A stretch of DNA of 44,656 nucleotides from Actinomycetales bacterium (GCA_015655375.1 JAATFD010000025.1:1-44656); one strand, 5' to 3'; shown: positions 21,405 through 30,536, numbered from the stretch's first letter. Program-made: numbers and translations. The notes: generated by a model from the letters alone, not told the origin.

Positions 21405-23015
21405 GTGATCAATGTCCAGGACCTCTCGGTGCGTATCGGCGCACGTGAACTCGTGCGAGATGTCTCTTTCCGCATCGACAAGGGGATGCGCATCGGTCTG
21501 GTCGGGCGCAACGGCGCCGGCAAGACGACAACGATGCGGCTGCTGGCCGGCGAAGCCGATCATGGCTCCGCGGAGCACACTGGGACGATCTCGCGTACCG
21601 GTGCGGTCGGCTACCTTGCCCAGGACACGCACGTCGGCGACCAGTTGCAATTGGCACGTGACCGCATCATCTCCGTGAGGGGCATCGATGCGCTCATGGC
21701 GAAGATCCGTCAGGCCGAGCATGACATGTCGACCTTCGACGGCGCTCGCCAGCAGAAGGCGATGCAACGCTACGTCAAGCTTGATCAGCAGTTCACGAAC
21801 GCCGGTGGATGGGCCGCCAGTGCGGAGGCCGCCCAGATCGCCCACGCCCTGGGGCTGGATGACCGTGTCCTCGATCAGACTCTCGACACGCTCTCCGGCG
21901 GTCAACGCCGGCGTGTCGAGCTGGCACGCGTGTTGTTCTCCGATGCGGACGTGCTGCTGCTCGATGAGCCGACCAACCACCTCGACCACGACTCGATCAT
22001 CTGGTTGCGTGACTGGCTGCGCTCCTTCTCCGGTGGCTTCCTCGTGATCTCCCACGACGTCAAGCTCCTGGACGAGACGGTCAATCAGGTCTTCTTACTC
22101 GACGCGAATCGCGCGCAGGTCGACATCTATCACCTCGGCTGGCAGGCCTACCTCACACAGCGCGAGGAGGACGAGCGCCGACGCCGTCGTGAGCGGGCCA
22201 ACGCTGTCAAGAAGGCGGAGCAGTTGCGTTCCCAGGGAGAGAAGATGCGGGCCAAGGCGACCAAGGCCGTCGCGGCCCAGCAGATGCTCAAGCGAGCCGA
22301 CGCGTTGCTCGCATCCGTGGGAGAGGAACAGCAGGACGACAAGGTTGCCCGTCTGCGTTTCCCGGATCCGGCGCCCTCGGGAAAAGTCCCGCTCTCGGCG
22401 GAGGGCCTCTCGAAGTCCTATGGGTCCTTGGAGGTCTTCACTGGGGTCGACCTCGCGATCGACCGTGGTGCAAAGGTTGTCATCCTCGGTCTCAACGGCG
22501 CAGGCAAGACGACGCTGCTTCGGTTGCTCGCTGGTATCGAGGATCCCGACACCGGTCGCGTCGTCGATGGGTACGGGCTCAAGCTCGGCTACTACGCCCA
22601 GGAGCACGAAACACTCGACACCTCGATGACGGTCTACGAGAACATGGCGCATGCCGCGCCCGGACTCGACACGACGCATGTGCGCAATGTCCTCGGGCAG
22701 TTCCTCTTCAGCGGCGAAGACGTCGACAAGCCGACCGCGGTGCTCTCCGGTGGTGAGATGACGCGTCTGGCGCTGGCAACATTGGTCGTCTCCGCGGCGA
22801 ACGTCCTGCTGCTCGACGAGCCGACGAACAACCTCGATCCCGCCTCGCGCGAGGAGATCCTCAACGCGCTGCGCACCTACGAGGGCGCCGTCATCCTCGT
22901 CACGCACGATCCTGGTGCCGTCGAGGCGTTGGAGCCCGATCGTGTCCTGCTGATGCCGGATGCGGACGAGGACCTGTGGGATCCGTCCTACCTGGACCTC
23001 GTCACGCTGACCTGA
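21405..23015 (+). CDS. ABC-F family ATPase
   Basis: A 536-aa protein with two ABC domains and no membrane spans, as in ABC-F ribosome-associated factors. Domain 1 has Walker A GRNGAGKT near residue 35, signature LSGGQRRR and Walker B VLLLDEPTNHLD. The inter-domain linker (about 235-310) is highly charged and helical (EEDERRRRRERANAVKKAE). Domain 2 has GLNGAGKT, LSGGEMTR and VLLLDEPTNNLD. Such proteins act at the ribosomal E site in translation control or antibiotic protection; which role applies here cannot be told. The GTG start sits directly behind a -10 box. Confidence 0.92.
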   Translation: MINVQDLSVRIGARELVRDVSFRIDKGMRIGLVGRNGAGKTTTMRLLAGEADHGSAEHTGTISRTGAVGYLAQDTHVGDQLQLARDRIISVRGIDALMAKIRQAEHDMSTFDGARQQKAMQRYVKLDQQFTNAGGWAASAEAAQIAHALGLDDRVLDQTLDTLSGGQRRRVELARVLFSDADVLLLDEPTNHLDHDSIIWLRDWLRSFSGGFLVISHDVKLLDETVNQVFLLDANRAQVDIYHLGWQAYLTQREEDERRRRRERANAVKKAEQLRSQGEKMRAKATKAVAAQQMLKRADALLASVGEEQQDDKVARLRFPDPAPSGKVPLSAEGLSKSYGSLEVFTGVDLAIDRGAKVVILGLNGAGKTTLLRLLAGIEDPDTGRVVDGYGLKLGYYAQEHETLDTSMTVYENMAHAAPGLDTTHVRNVLGQFLFSGEDVDKPTAVLSGGEMTRLALATLVVSAANVLLLDEPTNNLDPASREEILNALRTYEGAVILVTHDPGAVEALEPDRVLLMPDADEDLWDPSYLDLVTLT

Positions 23016-23428
23016 GGACAGCTGGTGGCTGACCTGACACAGCGGCGCAATGAGTCCTGATCGGGGTGCGCACCGACCCCGTGTGGCGGGCCTGCAGGCA
23101 ACTGACATACCAGCTGGGAGGGATCGTGCCAGCGGCCGCGTCGATCACCACAAGTGGGGACATCGCGATGGCCGAGCGAGGGTCGTCCGGGCGCAGGGGC
23201 CTCATCGTGACGCGGCGAATTCATCGTGATGAAGCGAAGTGTCCCTGCGTCTAAGCGGGGGACTTCCACTGGGTCTTTGCGCCTCGCTGACGCGGTGCCC
23301 TCAGTATATAGATCTCCGCAGCAACGTACGGCGAGGTCGGATGAAACGGAGCATCCAGCTGATCGAGGTCTTTGGTTTCACTCCAGATCAGCGTCGACGA
23401 GTCGGATGGAGCCGGTCTGACAGGCCTG
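23016..23428. other. gap of about 400 bp without a recognisable gene
   Basis: The region between the ABC-F stop and the convergent ABC transporter operon holds only short overlapping frames with no family resemblance. It is less GC-rich than its surroundings in places (CAGTATATAGATCT near 23302). Structures seen are GGTGCGCACC (23065-23074), CCTCGC/GCGAGG (23282-23287 and 23331-23336), and a repeated TCATCGTGA around 23203 and 23220. It could be decayed sequence or hold a small RNA. I cannot support either. Confidence 0.5.
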
Positions 23429-23431
23429 TCA
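23418..23431. terminator. 14-bp palindrome at the end of the ABC transporter operon
   Basis: TGACAGGCCTGTCA is a perfect palindrome overlapping the stop codon of the ATPase gene (TGA at 23431-23429 on the minus strand). It would form a short stem only with an open centre, so it may be a terminator, a protein-binding site or chance. Confidence 0.35.
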
Positions 23432-24235
23432 CAGCACGGTCGAAAAGAAGAGACGGGTCCGTTCCTCGCGCGGGTGGTCTATCAGCTCACGCGGGTCGCC
23501 CTGTTCGACGATGACGCCACCGTCCATGAAAATCGCCTCATCGGCGACCTCGCGGGCGAATCCGATCTCGTGAGTGACGACGACCATCGTCATGCCCGAG
23601 GCCGCCAGGTCCTTCATCACGCCGAGAACCTCGCCGACCAGCTCGGGGTCGAGGGCGGAGGTCGGTTCGTCGAAGAGCATGATTTCTGGATCCATGGCCA
23701 GCGCACGCGCGATCGCGACGCGCTGTTGCTGTCCGCCGGACAGCTCGGAAGGATAGTGGGTGGCGCGGTCGGCCAGCCCGACGCGGTCCAACAACTCGAG
23801 TGCGCGGGTGCGGGCCTGCTTCTTCGGGACTCCGGCGACGTGGATCGGCGCTTCCATGACATTGCCCAGCGCGGTCATGTGGGGGAACAGGTTGAAGCGC
23901 TGGAAGACCATGCCGATCCGGCTGCGCTGGCGCGAGATGACCTTGTCCGGCAGCTCGTGGAGGACGATCGAGCCGTCGGACTTCGTGTCCTCCCGGTAGC
24001 CGAGGAGATCGCCGTCGACGCGGATCCGGCCCGCGCTGATCGTCTCGAGCTCATTGATGCAGCGCAGGAGCGTCGATTTGCCGGACCCCGAGGGCCCGAG
24101 GACGACACAGACCTCCCCGCGGCGCACGCTCAGGTCGATGCCACGCAGGACGTGGAGATCGCCGAAGAACTTGTGGACCCCACTGACCTCGACCATGGGG
24201 GACATCGACGAGGATGGGGCGGACGTGGGACTCAT
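23429..24235 (-). CDS. polar amino-acid ABC transporter, ATP-binding subunit
   Basis: A 268-aa GlnQ/HisP-type ATPase powering uptake. Walker A is GPSGSGKST, the Q-loop region is [14 protein letters not shown], the signature LSGGQQQR, Walker [13 protein letters not shown], and the switch His is in [10 protein letters not shown]. The [16 protein letters not shown] and [14 protein letters not shown] blocks are specific to the polar amino-acid subfamily. It overlaps the permease stop by four bases (ATGA). A slightly later ATG (MSPMVEV) is possible. It is the last gene of the binding protein-permease-ATPase operon. Confidence 0.94.
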   Translation of the reverse strand: MSPTSAPSSSMSPMVEVSGVHKFFGDLHVLRGIDLSVRRGEVCVVLGPSGSGKSTLLRCINELETISAGRIRVDGDLLGYREDTKSDGSIVLHELPDKVISRQRSRIGMVFQRFNLFPHMTALGNVMEAPIHVAGVPKKQARTRALELLDRVGLADRATHYPSELSGGQQQRVAIARALAMDPEIMLFDEPTSALDPELVGEVLGVMKDLAASGMTMVVVTHEIGFAREVADEAIFMDGGVIVEQGDPRELIDHPREERTRLFFSTVL

Positions 24236-25161
24236 GGGGTCACCTCAAGGAAGGGGTCGGAGGGCGCTTCCGGGTTCGGCTCCGTCCGGGTCGATGTGCG
24301 CGTCTGGGGACGGGCGTCAAATCCCTTGCCGAAGTGACGCTCGACGTAATGCTGGGCGACCATGAGGACCGAGGTGATGACGAGATACCAGATCGCCGCC
24401 GAGATCAGCAGTGGAACCGGTGCGAAGAGCTGCTGGCCCTTTGTCTGTGCCGCGAAGGTCAGCTCCAGGGTGAAGGGGATAGCGGAGACCAACGAGGTCG
24501 TCTTGAGCATTGAGATCGTCTCGTTACCGATCGGTGGGACGATGACCCGCATCGCCTGGGGCAACACGATGCGCTGGAAGATCTTGCCCCTCGGCATGCC
24601 GAGCGCGGTCGCAGCCTCCCACTGTCCCTTGTCGACCGAGAGCAGACCGGCGCGGATGATTTCCGCGAGGTAGGCGCCCTCGTTCATGCCCAGGCCGATG
24701 AAGGACATGAGAAACGTCGTGAAGACTTTGTTCATGTCGAACGTCAGGAACTCGGGGCCGAAGGGAATCCCGAGGGACAACTGGGGGTACAACACCGGCA
24801 GGAGCGACCAGAAGATCAACTGGGTGTAGATCGGGGTCCCGCGGAAGAACCAGATGTAGAAGGTGGCGACCCACCGCAGGATCGGGTTAGGGGATTGGCG
24901 CATGACGGCCATCGTCACCGCCAGGACCGTGCCGAGGACCATCGCGAGCACGGTGAGGATCAGCGTGTAGGCGACGCCGGTCATGATGGTCGTCGAGAAG
25001 AGCCACTCCCAGACGATCGGCCACTTGTAATTCGGGTTCGTGATGAGGCCGTGGATCGCCATCGCCACAAGGACGAGGATGACGGCGGCCGAGATCCATC
25101 GACCGGGCCGGGGGACCGGCCGGGCGCGTATCAGCTCGACTCCGTCGAGGGTGTCTGCCAT
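24232..25161 (-). CDS. polar amino-acid ABC transporter, permease subunit
   Basis: A 309-aa integral membrane protein of the HisM/GlnP type. Several spans are visible ([40 protein letters not shown]). The family's [10 protein letters not shown] motif and the EAA loop coupling to the ATPase ([24 protein letters not shown]) are present. I chose ATG 25161 because GGAG lies 8 bases upstream; the GTG at 25170 overlaps that GGAG. The Pro/Arg/Thr-rich C-terminus is longer than usual. Being a single permease, it presumably forms a homodimer. Confidence 0.92.
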   Translation of the reverse strand: MADTLDGVELIRARPVPRPGRWISAAVILVLVAMAIHGLITNPNYKWPIVWEWLFSTTIMTGVAYTLILTVLAMVLGTVLAVTMAVMRQSPNPILRWVATFYIWFFRGTPIYTQLIFWSLLPVLYPQLSLGIPFGPEFLTFDMNKVFTTFLMSFIGLGMNEGAYLAEIIRAGLLSVDKGQWEAATALGMPRGKIFQRIVLPQAMRVIVPPIGNETISMLKTTSLVSAIPFTLELTFAAQTKGQQLFAPVPLLISAAIWYLVITSVLMVAQHYVERHFGKGFDARPQTRTSTRTEPNPEAPSDPFLEVTP

Positions 25162-25166
25162 GTGCG

Positions 25167-26117
25167 TCACTCCGTCACATCGGGATTGATCTCGGACGTG
25201 GTCAGGGCGACGTCCTGGGCGCCGTAGGCGGAAAGGATCGCTTTCAGATCGCCCGTGTCCATCAGGTATTGGAGACCCGCTTGAACCGCCGTGGCGAGCT
25301 GTTCATCGTCCTTCGCCACGGCGATGCCCTGCGGTGTCGGGTCGAACTCGTCGCCGACGAACTCGAGGGCGCCGTTCGCCTGTTGGATCGTGTAGGCCAG
25401 CACCGTCGTGTCGGCGACGGTCGCGTCGTATTGTCCGCCGATGACCTTCGTCGACACATCGGTCTGGAGGTCGAGCGGCATGATTGTCAGTGTCGCTTTG
25501 CCCTGGTCCAAGCAGTCTTGGGCGAGGCGCTGGACGATGTCGTACTGTGTCGTGCCGTTCTGCACGCCGAGCGTCGCACCACACGGATCCGCCGGATCGA
25601 AGCCGGTCGGGTTTCCGGCGCGCACGGCGTACTTGGACCCCACGCTGACGTAGGAGACGAGGTTCGCCTGTTCCTCGCGCTCCGGGGTGATCGTGTACGA
25701 GGAGGCGCCGATGTCATACTTCGTGCCGAGCGCCGGAACGATCGCCGGAAGGTCCGAGGTCGTTGTCTCCGCTCCGGTCAGGCCCATCAAATGTGCGAGT
25801 GCGACGGAAAGATCGACGTCATAGCCAATGGGGGTGTGGCCGTCGGAGGCGAGGAACTCGCCGGGTGCATAGGAGGTGTCGGCGCCCACTCGCAGAATCC
25901 CGCGGTCCTTCACCGCATCGGGTACCAGAGCCTCGATCTCCGGGACCGCCGCGAGCGATGCCGGGTCGAAATCGGCGGCGGACGGTGAGCCCGTTGCCCC
26001 CGCCCCCGTGCTCGTCGGGGCGGCGGTGGATCCTGAATCCGGGTCCGAGCAGGCCACACAAAGGACCAGTATCGGGACCAGGGCCAGAGTTGCGGAACGG
26101 AACCGCGGTGTGCGCAT
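25167..26117 (-). CDS. extracellular solute-binding lipoprotein, copy 1
   Basis: A 316-aa substrate-binding lipoprotein for the adjacent ABC transporter. The signal peptide and lipobox are MRTPRFRSATLALVPILVLC then VAC, with lipidation predicted at the Cys in CVACSDPDS. A Ser/Thr/Ala linker follows, then a type II periplasmic binding fold (DRGILRVGADTSYAPGEF, IGYDVDLSVALAHLMG). It is a clear paralogue of the gene upstream, sharing MPLDLQTDVSTKVIGGQYDAT with only changes at the edges. A conserved Cys (DPCGATLGVQNGT) occurs in both. GGAAG lies about 8 bases before the ATG. Confidence 0.9.
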   Translation of the reverse strand: MRTPRFRSATLALVPILVLCVACSDPDSGSTAAPTSTGAGATGSPSAADFDPASLAAVPEIEALVPDAVKDRGILRVGADTSYAPGEFLASDGHTPIGYDVDLSVALAHLMGLTGAETTTSDLPAIVPALGTKYDIGASSYTITPEREEQANLVSYVSVGSKYAVRAGNPTGFDPADPCGATLGVQNGTTQYDIVQRLAQDCLDQGKATLTIMPLDLQTDVSTKVIGGQYDATVADTTVLAYTIQQANGALEFVGDEFDPTPQGIAVAKDDEQLATAVQAGLQYLMDTGDLKAILSAYGAQDVALTTSEINPDVTE

Positions 26118-26142
26118 GAGAAGAGCTTCCGGTTTGGATCGG

Positions 26143-27099
26143 TCAGTTGTCGATGGTGGGATTGATCTCCGCCGTGCTCAGGGCCGCGTCGCTGGCACCG
26201 TAGGAGCCGAGGATCTTCGTGAGGTCGCCCTGATCCATCAGGTGCTGAAGCGCGGCCTGGATGGCCTTCGTCAGCTGCTCGTCGTCCTTGGACACGGCGA
26301 TGCCCTGCGGAGCCGACTCGATGACGTCGCCGACCTGCTCGAGCTGGCCGCTGGCCTTCTGGATCGTGTATCCGATGACGGTCGAGTCGGCCAGCGTGGC
26401 GTCGTACTGGCCGCCGATCACTTTGGTCGAGACGTCGGTCTGGAGGTCGAGTGGCATGACGGTCAGGGTGTCCTTGCCGTCGGCAACGCACTGCTGGGCG
26501 AGTTCCTGGGCGTAGTCGGCCTGGGACGTCCCGTTCTGGACGCCGATCGTCGCGCCGCAGGGATTGTTCGGATCGAAGTTCTTCGGGTTGCCCGAGGCGA
26601 CCGCGTAGGAGGAGCCGACCTGGATGTAGGACACGAGGTTGACCTGCTGCTCACGCTCGGCGGTGATCGTGAATGAGGAGGCGCCGATGTCATACTTCGT
26701 GCCGAGGGCCGGGATGATCGTCGGGAACTCGGCGGTCGTCGTCGTGCCGTCCTCGAGGCCCATGACCAGAGCGAGCGCCTTGACGAGGTCGACCTCGTAG
26801 CCGGTCGGTGTCTGTCCATCGGAGGTGAGGAACTCGGCGGGGGCGTAATCGGTGGAGGCACCGTTGCGCAGCGTGCCACGATCCTTGATGTCCTGTGGGA
26901 CAAGTGAGGCGATCTCGGGAACGGCGGACAGCGACGTCACATCGAAGGCGGAGGCGTCGCTGCTGGCCGAGGCGGAGGAACTGCTCGACGGGGCGTCGGA
27001 GGTTCCTGTCGAGGAACCGGCGGAGTCGGGATCGGAACAACCGGTCAGGACGAGAGCCGTCAGGGAGATGGCGGCGAGGGCGGTGGGAATCTTACGCAT
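26143..27099 (-). CDS. extracellular solute-binding lipoprotein, copy 2
   Basis: A 318-aa binding lipoprotein and first gene of the ABC operon. The lipobox is LTGC within ALVLTGCSDPDS, followed by a 30-residue Ser-rich linker. The binding domain has DRGTLRNGASTDYAPAEF, TGYEVDLVKALALVMG and YDIGASSFTITAERE, which align almost residue for residue with copy 1. The gap between the copies is 25 bases. Ligand-contact regions differ in places (SYAPGEF against DYAPAEF; ADTTVLAYTIQQA against ADSTVIGYTIQKA), so they may bind related amino acids. The 97-bp region upstream is AT-rich and looks like the operon promoter. Confidence 0.9.
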   Translation of the reverse strand: MRKIPTALAAISLTALVLTGCSDPDSAGSSTGTSDAPSSSSSASASSDASAFDVTSLSAVPEIASLVPQDIKDRGTLRNGASTDYAPAEFLTSDGQTPTGYEVDLVKALALVMGLEDGTTTTAEFPTIIPALGTKYDIGASSFTITAEREQQVNLVSYIQVGSSYAVASGNPKNFDPNNPCGATIGVQNGTSQADYAQELAQQCVADGKDTLTVMPLDLQTDVSTKVIGGQYDATLADSTVIGYTIQKASGQLEQVGDVIESAPQGIAVSKDDEQLTKAIQAALQHLMDQGDLTKILGSYGASDAALSTAEINPTIDN

Positions 27100-27133
27100 G
27101 AGGGCCTCTTCGTGCTCGGGACGTGATCCACAA

Positions 27134-27160
27134 AGTATGCACTCGTATGAATATTATGCG
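27134..27160 (-). promoter_or_regulatory. AT-rich control region of the ABC operon with phased TATG repeats
   Basis: Three TATG copies (27136-27139, 27146-27149, 27155-27158) are spaced 10 and 9 bases apart, about one helical turn, and read CATA on the operon's strand. The outer part CGCATAATATTCATACG is an imperfect dyad reminiscent of ArgR-type sites. On the minus strand CATACT and TACTTT are candidate -10 elements. This is the most AT-rich stretch nearby. The regulator is unproven. Confidence 0.45.
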
Positions 27161-27196
27161 TTGAGGCGTCTCACCATACGTCGGAGCTGCACCGAC

Positions 27197-27895
27197 TTAG
27201 CGACCCCGCATTGCGCGACGGTTCGGGCGGGCCTTCATCGGATCGACGCCCTTCGGGATCGGCGCGGCCGTCGAATGCAGGGCGATGAGTCGCTGCGAGA
27301 CAGCGGGCACCTCCTCGCGGGTGAGAACCTTCTTCTGCTTGCGCAGCGTGCGCTCGAGCTTGGCCAGCGGCACTTGGCCGGCCTCGTGGCCGGCCTCGAT
27401 GAGAATGACGGGTACATTCTGGACGACGCGGTTGACGCGGCGTCGTTCTTGCTTGAGGAGTGGATCGACGCGCGACGAGGGACCTTCGGAAACGAAGACG
27501 ACGCCGGGACGTCCGACGAGACGCCAGACAATGTCCTGATCGCGTGTGGCGGTAACCGGCTCCTCGGAGATGATCCATCCGCGCTTGATCTGACTGATGA
27601 CGGCATAGACCGATCCCACGGTACCGTCAATCTGCTTGTACATCGCCCGGCGCACGAGTGTGGAGAGCACGATCATGTCCGCGAGAAGCGCGGCCATGAG
27701 GCCAGTGACGATCCACAGAATCACAGTGGAGTGCGTGAGGACCGCAACAAGGACGCTCAGGGCCACGACGACGACGGCGATGCCAACGAGGAGCCACGGG
27801 GTCCATGGATAGGAGCGTGCCGTGATCCGGTACGCGTCCGCCACGTTGTTGTACCAGCGACGCTTCTTCTGCGGGGTCGATGAGTTCTCAGCCAT
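27197..27895 (-). CDS. DUF4191 domain membrane protein
   Basis: A 232-aa protein of a conserved actinobacterial family (DUF4191). The N-terminus is basic (PQKKRRWYNNVADAYRIT), then two adjacent membrane spans cover roughly residues 35-85 (WLLVGIAVVVVALSVLVAVL and VILWIVTGLMAALLADMIVL). The cytoplasmic C-terminal part contains RRGWI-like IKRGWIISEEPV, GRPGVVFVSEGP and an Arg/Lys-rich tail. No function is known to me. The ATG at 27895 is 4 bases after the MFS stop, so the two genes are probably cotranscribed. The longer frame to 28015 would overlap the MFS gene. Confidence 0.85.
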   Translation of the reverse strand: MAENSSTPQKKRRWYNNVADAYRITARSYPWTPWLLVGIAVVVVALSVLVAVLTHSTVILWIVTGLMAALLADMIVLSTLVRRAMYKQIDGTVGSVYAVISQIKRGWIISEEPVTATRDQDIVWRLVGRPGVVFVSEGPSSRVDPLLKQERRRVNRVVQNVPVILIEAGHEAGQVPLAKLERTLRKQKKVLTREEVPAVSQRLIALHSTAAPIPKGVDPMKARPNRRAMRGR

Positions 27896-27899
27896 AGGC

Positions 27900-29156
27900 T
27901 CACATCTTATCGTGTGCGGGAGACCGGGTGGGACCCCCTCGCCGACCGGTGATTCCCATCGAGAGGCCGACGAGGGCGACGAGGACTCCCGCGCCGATTG
28001 CCAGGCCGTAGGCACCCGCCGGTCCGAGGCCGGCGGCCAGTCCGCCGCCCAGGGCCGAACCGAGGGAGACTCCGACCGTGACGGAGGACTGCATCGACGT
28101 CATCGCCACGGAGATTCCGCCCCCAGGAGCGAGTCGTTCCGCGGTCGTGAAGGCGGTGACCATCGTCGGCCCGACGAACAATCCCGTGACCAGGAGAGCC
28201 AACGAGGTGCCGAGCAGGGAGGACTGGGCGGTGACGAGTCCCATGAGGAGCGCCATCCCGGTACCGCCGATCAGGACCCTGGTCGAGAGCCTGACCGAAT
28301 CAGGCAGAGCAACGACCAGCAAGGACATGACGGCCGAGCCGAGCCCCATCAGCGCATAGACGAGTCCGGCACGTCCGGGCGCGCCCAGGAACACCGCGCG
28401 TTCTGTCGTGCCGGCCTGGACGGATCCGAAGAAGGTTCCGATGCAGACCATGACGATGATCGCCGGTACGACGGCGAGGAGGACGACGACGATCGTGGGT
28501 CGCGCAACGTCCGGGTCCATCGTGGTCGAATGGCCATCGGAGGCTCTCCGTCGAGTGTCGGGCGCGGTGAGGGCAAAGGGAATGCCAGCCACGATGACCA
28601 GAATGACGGCCAGTACGAGGGGTGCTGCAGGAGCGGCGGCCGAGGCCGCGATACCGACCAGAGCGGGACCGAGGACGAAGACGAGTTCGTCGGCCATCGA
28701 CTCATAGGAGAAGGCCGCGGCGAGGTCGCGGGGATTCGTCGTCTGGACGGCCCACCGCGCGCGGGTGAAGGAGCCGACCGGCAACGAGGTGAGTCCGACG
28801 ATGAGGCAGGCGACCCACAGGGCTGCTCCGTCGCACCCGCTCAGGGCGGCGACGAATAGGGCGAGAAGAGACAAGGCGTTGATCGGGGTGAGTGTCAGCA
28901 GGACGAGGCGTTGTCCGCGTCGGTCCGACCACCTGCCGATCAGCGGAGAGGCGATCGCGGTGGAGACGGAGACGACGCCGGTGGCGAGGCCACCGGTGGC
29001 CACCGATCCCGTCGAGGCGGTGACGGCTGTCATCGTGCCGAGCGGGATCATCGCGTAGGGCGCCCTGGCGGCCAGAGCGATCAAGAGAGCGGGGTATCCC
29101 GCCAGCCGTGGGAGGGTTCGATAGTGCGTGAGCGCACGAAAAGGAGAGGGCTGCAC
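27900..29156 (-). CDS. MFS transporter
   Basis: A 418-aa protein with about 12 hydrophobic segments, typical of the major facilitator superfamily. The loop motif between spans 2 and 3 is recognisable as SPLIGRWSDRRGQR. The central loop (DTRRRASDGHSTTMDPDVAR) separates two six-span halves. I chose the GTG at 29156 because GGAG lies 7 bases upstream and the first span follows directly (MQPSPFRALTHYRTLPRLAG); the longer frame to 29306 adds a Pro/His-rich leader unlike MFS proteins. The substrate cannot be inferred. Efflux is a reasonable guess from the motif type. Confidence 0.85.
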   Translation of the reverse strand: MQPSPFRALTHYRTLPRLAGYPALLIALAARAPYAMIPLGTMTAVTASTGSVATGGLATGVVSVSTAIASPLIGRWSDRRGQRLVLLTLTPINALSLLALFVAALSGCDGAALWVACLIVGLTSLPVGSFTRARWAVQTTNPRDLAAAFSYESMADELVFVLGPALVGIAASAAAPAAPLVLAVILVIVAGIPFALTAPDTRRRASDGHSTTMDPDVARPTIVVVLLAVVPAIIVMVCIGTFFGSVQAGTTERAVFLGAPGRAGLVYALMGLGSAVMSLLVVALPDSVRLSTRVLIGGTGMALLMGLVTAQSSLLGTSLALLVTGLFVGPTMVTAFTTAERLAPGGGISVAMTSMQSSVTVGVSLGSALGGGLAAGLGPAGAYGLAIGAGVLVALVGLSMGITGRRGGPTRSPAHDKM

Positions 29157-29255
29157 GAGGGTGCTCCAGGTTGAGGTGCCCGGCAAGGGTCCCGGGCAGT
29201 GGTGCGCTCCAGGAGCATGCGGGCGGCCAGCGGGCTGTGCCCATCCGACGGTGCG

Positions 29256-29283
29256 ATGATAGACGATTGTTGTCAGTCCACAA
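29256..29283 (-). promoter_or_regulatory. candidate promoter of the MFS-DUF4191 pair
   Basis: On the minus strand TTGTGG (29283-29278) and TATCAT (29261-29256) are separated by 16 bases, an acceptable -35/-10 pair. The leader would be about 93 nt and contains a 7-bp hairpin (TGCCCGG 29177-29183, CCGGGCA 29192-29198). This occupies most of the divergent gap to the kinase-like gene. Confidence 0.4.
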
Positions 29284-29363
29284 GAACATGGTGACACGGT
29301 CGTCATCCACAGATCGAGACCCGAGTGGTTGCCGGGCTCGCGATCGGTTGGCAGCGTGGGGTC

Positions 29364-30536
29364 ATGGAGATCGACGGATACGCCCTAGGCGCTCTCGTCC
29401 GTATGAGCGCGGCCGGGCCGCTGTGGGAGGGAAAAGGACCGACGGGGGACCCGGTACTGGTCTCGGTCCGTCCGGCCTCCTGGGGAGAGGCTTCGGAGGA
29501 ACGGTGGCAGGCCTGGGCAGGACTCGACTCCGACCATGTCGTGGAACTGATCGATGTTGCCCGCCACCAGGACGGACGTTGGGCGTTGATCATGGAGTGG
29601 GTCCCCGGCGAGTCGCTGGAGGCGCTGCTGGCCAGGGGATTCCCGCGGACCCTTACCGAGCGTGAGCGCGTCCGGGAGGACGTGAGGCGAGGACTCGATG
29701 ATCTTCACGCCGCCGGTCTGGTGCATGGCGATGTCGCACCCGCGAATGTCATCGTGCGTCCGGATGGGCATGCGGTGCTCATCGATGTTGCGGACGGGCC
29801 CGGGGGGATCCTCGGAACACCCGGATGGTCGATGGCGGACAGCGGCGTGGCGATGACCGACGACGAGGCCTTCGAGCGGCTGAGCCACGTCCTCGAAAAT
29901 GCCGTTCTTCCCGATGAGGGCAGGTCCGGCTCTGGCGTGACAGAGGTGCTTCGTCGAGTTGCTCTTTCTGACGTCACTCGTTGTGCGGATTCTCCTGCAC
30001 GGCACCGTGCCCGGTCCGCGCGCAGGGCCGGGCGCTGGGGATGGGCGGTGGGCGCGATCGTCGTGGTCTGCGTCGGTGTGGTGGCGTCGGTCGTCCGGGG
30101 AGGTGCGTCCGTCGCGGGTGGAGCCGAGGAGATCCCCGCCCCCGGCGATGCGACGGTGGTCTGCCCGGGAGAGGAGGCCGCGCGTGGAATGCTCGCCGAC
30201 CTGGTCGATCGCCGGGACGGGGCGATCGAGGACCGCGACGACGCGTCGATCGCCAAGGTGATGTCCGGGGATGTCGGATCGGGCGACGTCGACCTCGTGC
30301 ACCGCTTGGTCGAGGAGGACGTGCGCGTCGAGGGATTGCACACCGAGATCGGTGACATCGAGAACGTGACCTGCCGGGGAGGAATGGTCTCGCTGTCGAC
30401 AACGGTGCGCCAGCTCGCCCATCGTCGCTGTGACGCGTCCAGGTGTGCGGAGATCGGAGACCAGGCCGTTCACCGGGTGCGCGTCACCCTCACGGGAGAA
30501 CCCCGGCTCATCGGCGAGGTCGAGGAGAGTGAATGA
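29364..30536 (+). CDS. membrane-anchored degenerate protein kinase-like protein
   Basis: A 390-aa protein. Residues 1 to about 210 resemble a small Ser/Thr protein kinase: EWVPGESLEALLARG, then catalytic-loop HGDVAPAN (121-128) and LIDVADG (Asp141 in the DFG position). The glycine-rich loop is not recognisable, the beta-3 Lys is Arg36 (VLVSVRP), and the catalytic-loop Lys is Ala, so activity is doubtful. After a basic stretch (RHRARSARRAGR) there is one membrane span at about 225-246, then an outside domain of about 130 residues with several Cys (VVCPGEE, NVTCRGG, RRCDASRCAE). The ATG at 29364 is favoured over 29325 because the protein then starts at the kinase fold. The partner is unknown. 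Confidence 0.75.
   Translation: MEIDGYALGALVRMSAAGPLWEGKGPTGDPVLVSVRPASWGEASEERWQAWAGLDSDHVVELIDVARHQDGRWALIMEWVPGESLEALLARGFPRTLTERERVREDVRRGLDDLHAAGLVHGDVAPANVIVRPDGHAVLIDVADGPGGILGTPGWSMADSGVAMTDDEAFERLSHVLENAVLPDEGRSGSGVTEVLRRVALSDVTRCADSPARHRARSARRAGRWGWAVGAIVVVCVGVVASVVRGGASVAGGAEEIPAPGDATVVCPGEEAARGMLADLVDRRDGAIEDRDDASIAKVMSGDVGSGDVDLVHRLVEEDVRVEGLHTEIGDIENVTCRGGMVSLSTTVRQLAHRRCDASRCAEIGDQAVHRVRVTLTGEPRLIGEVEESE

Noticed and set aside
26852-28859. Plus-strand frames of 343 and 345 aa
   Set aside because: They are antisense to the binding protein, DUF4191 and MFS genes. Their composition (Asp/Arg/Gly/His-rich) is not protein-like.
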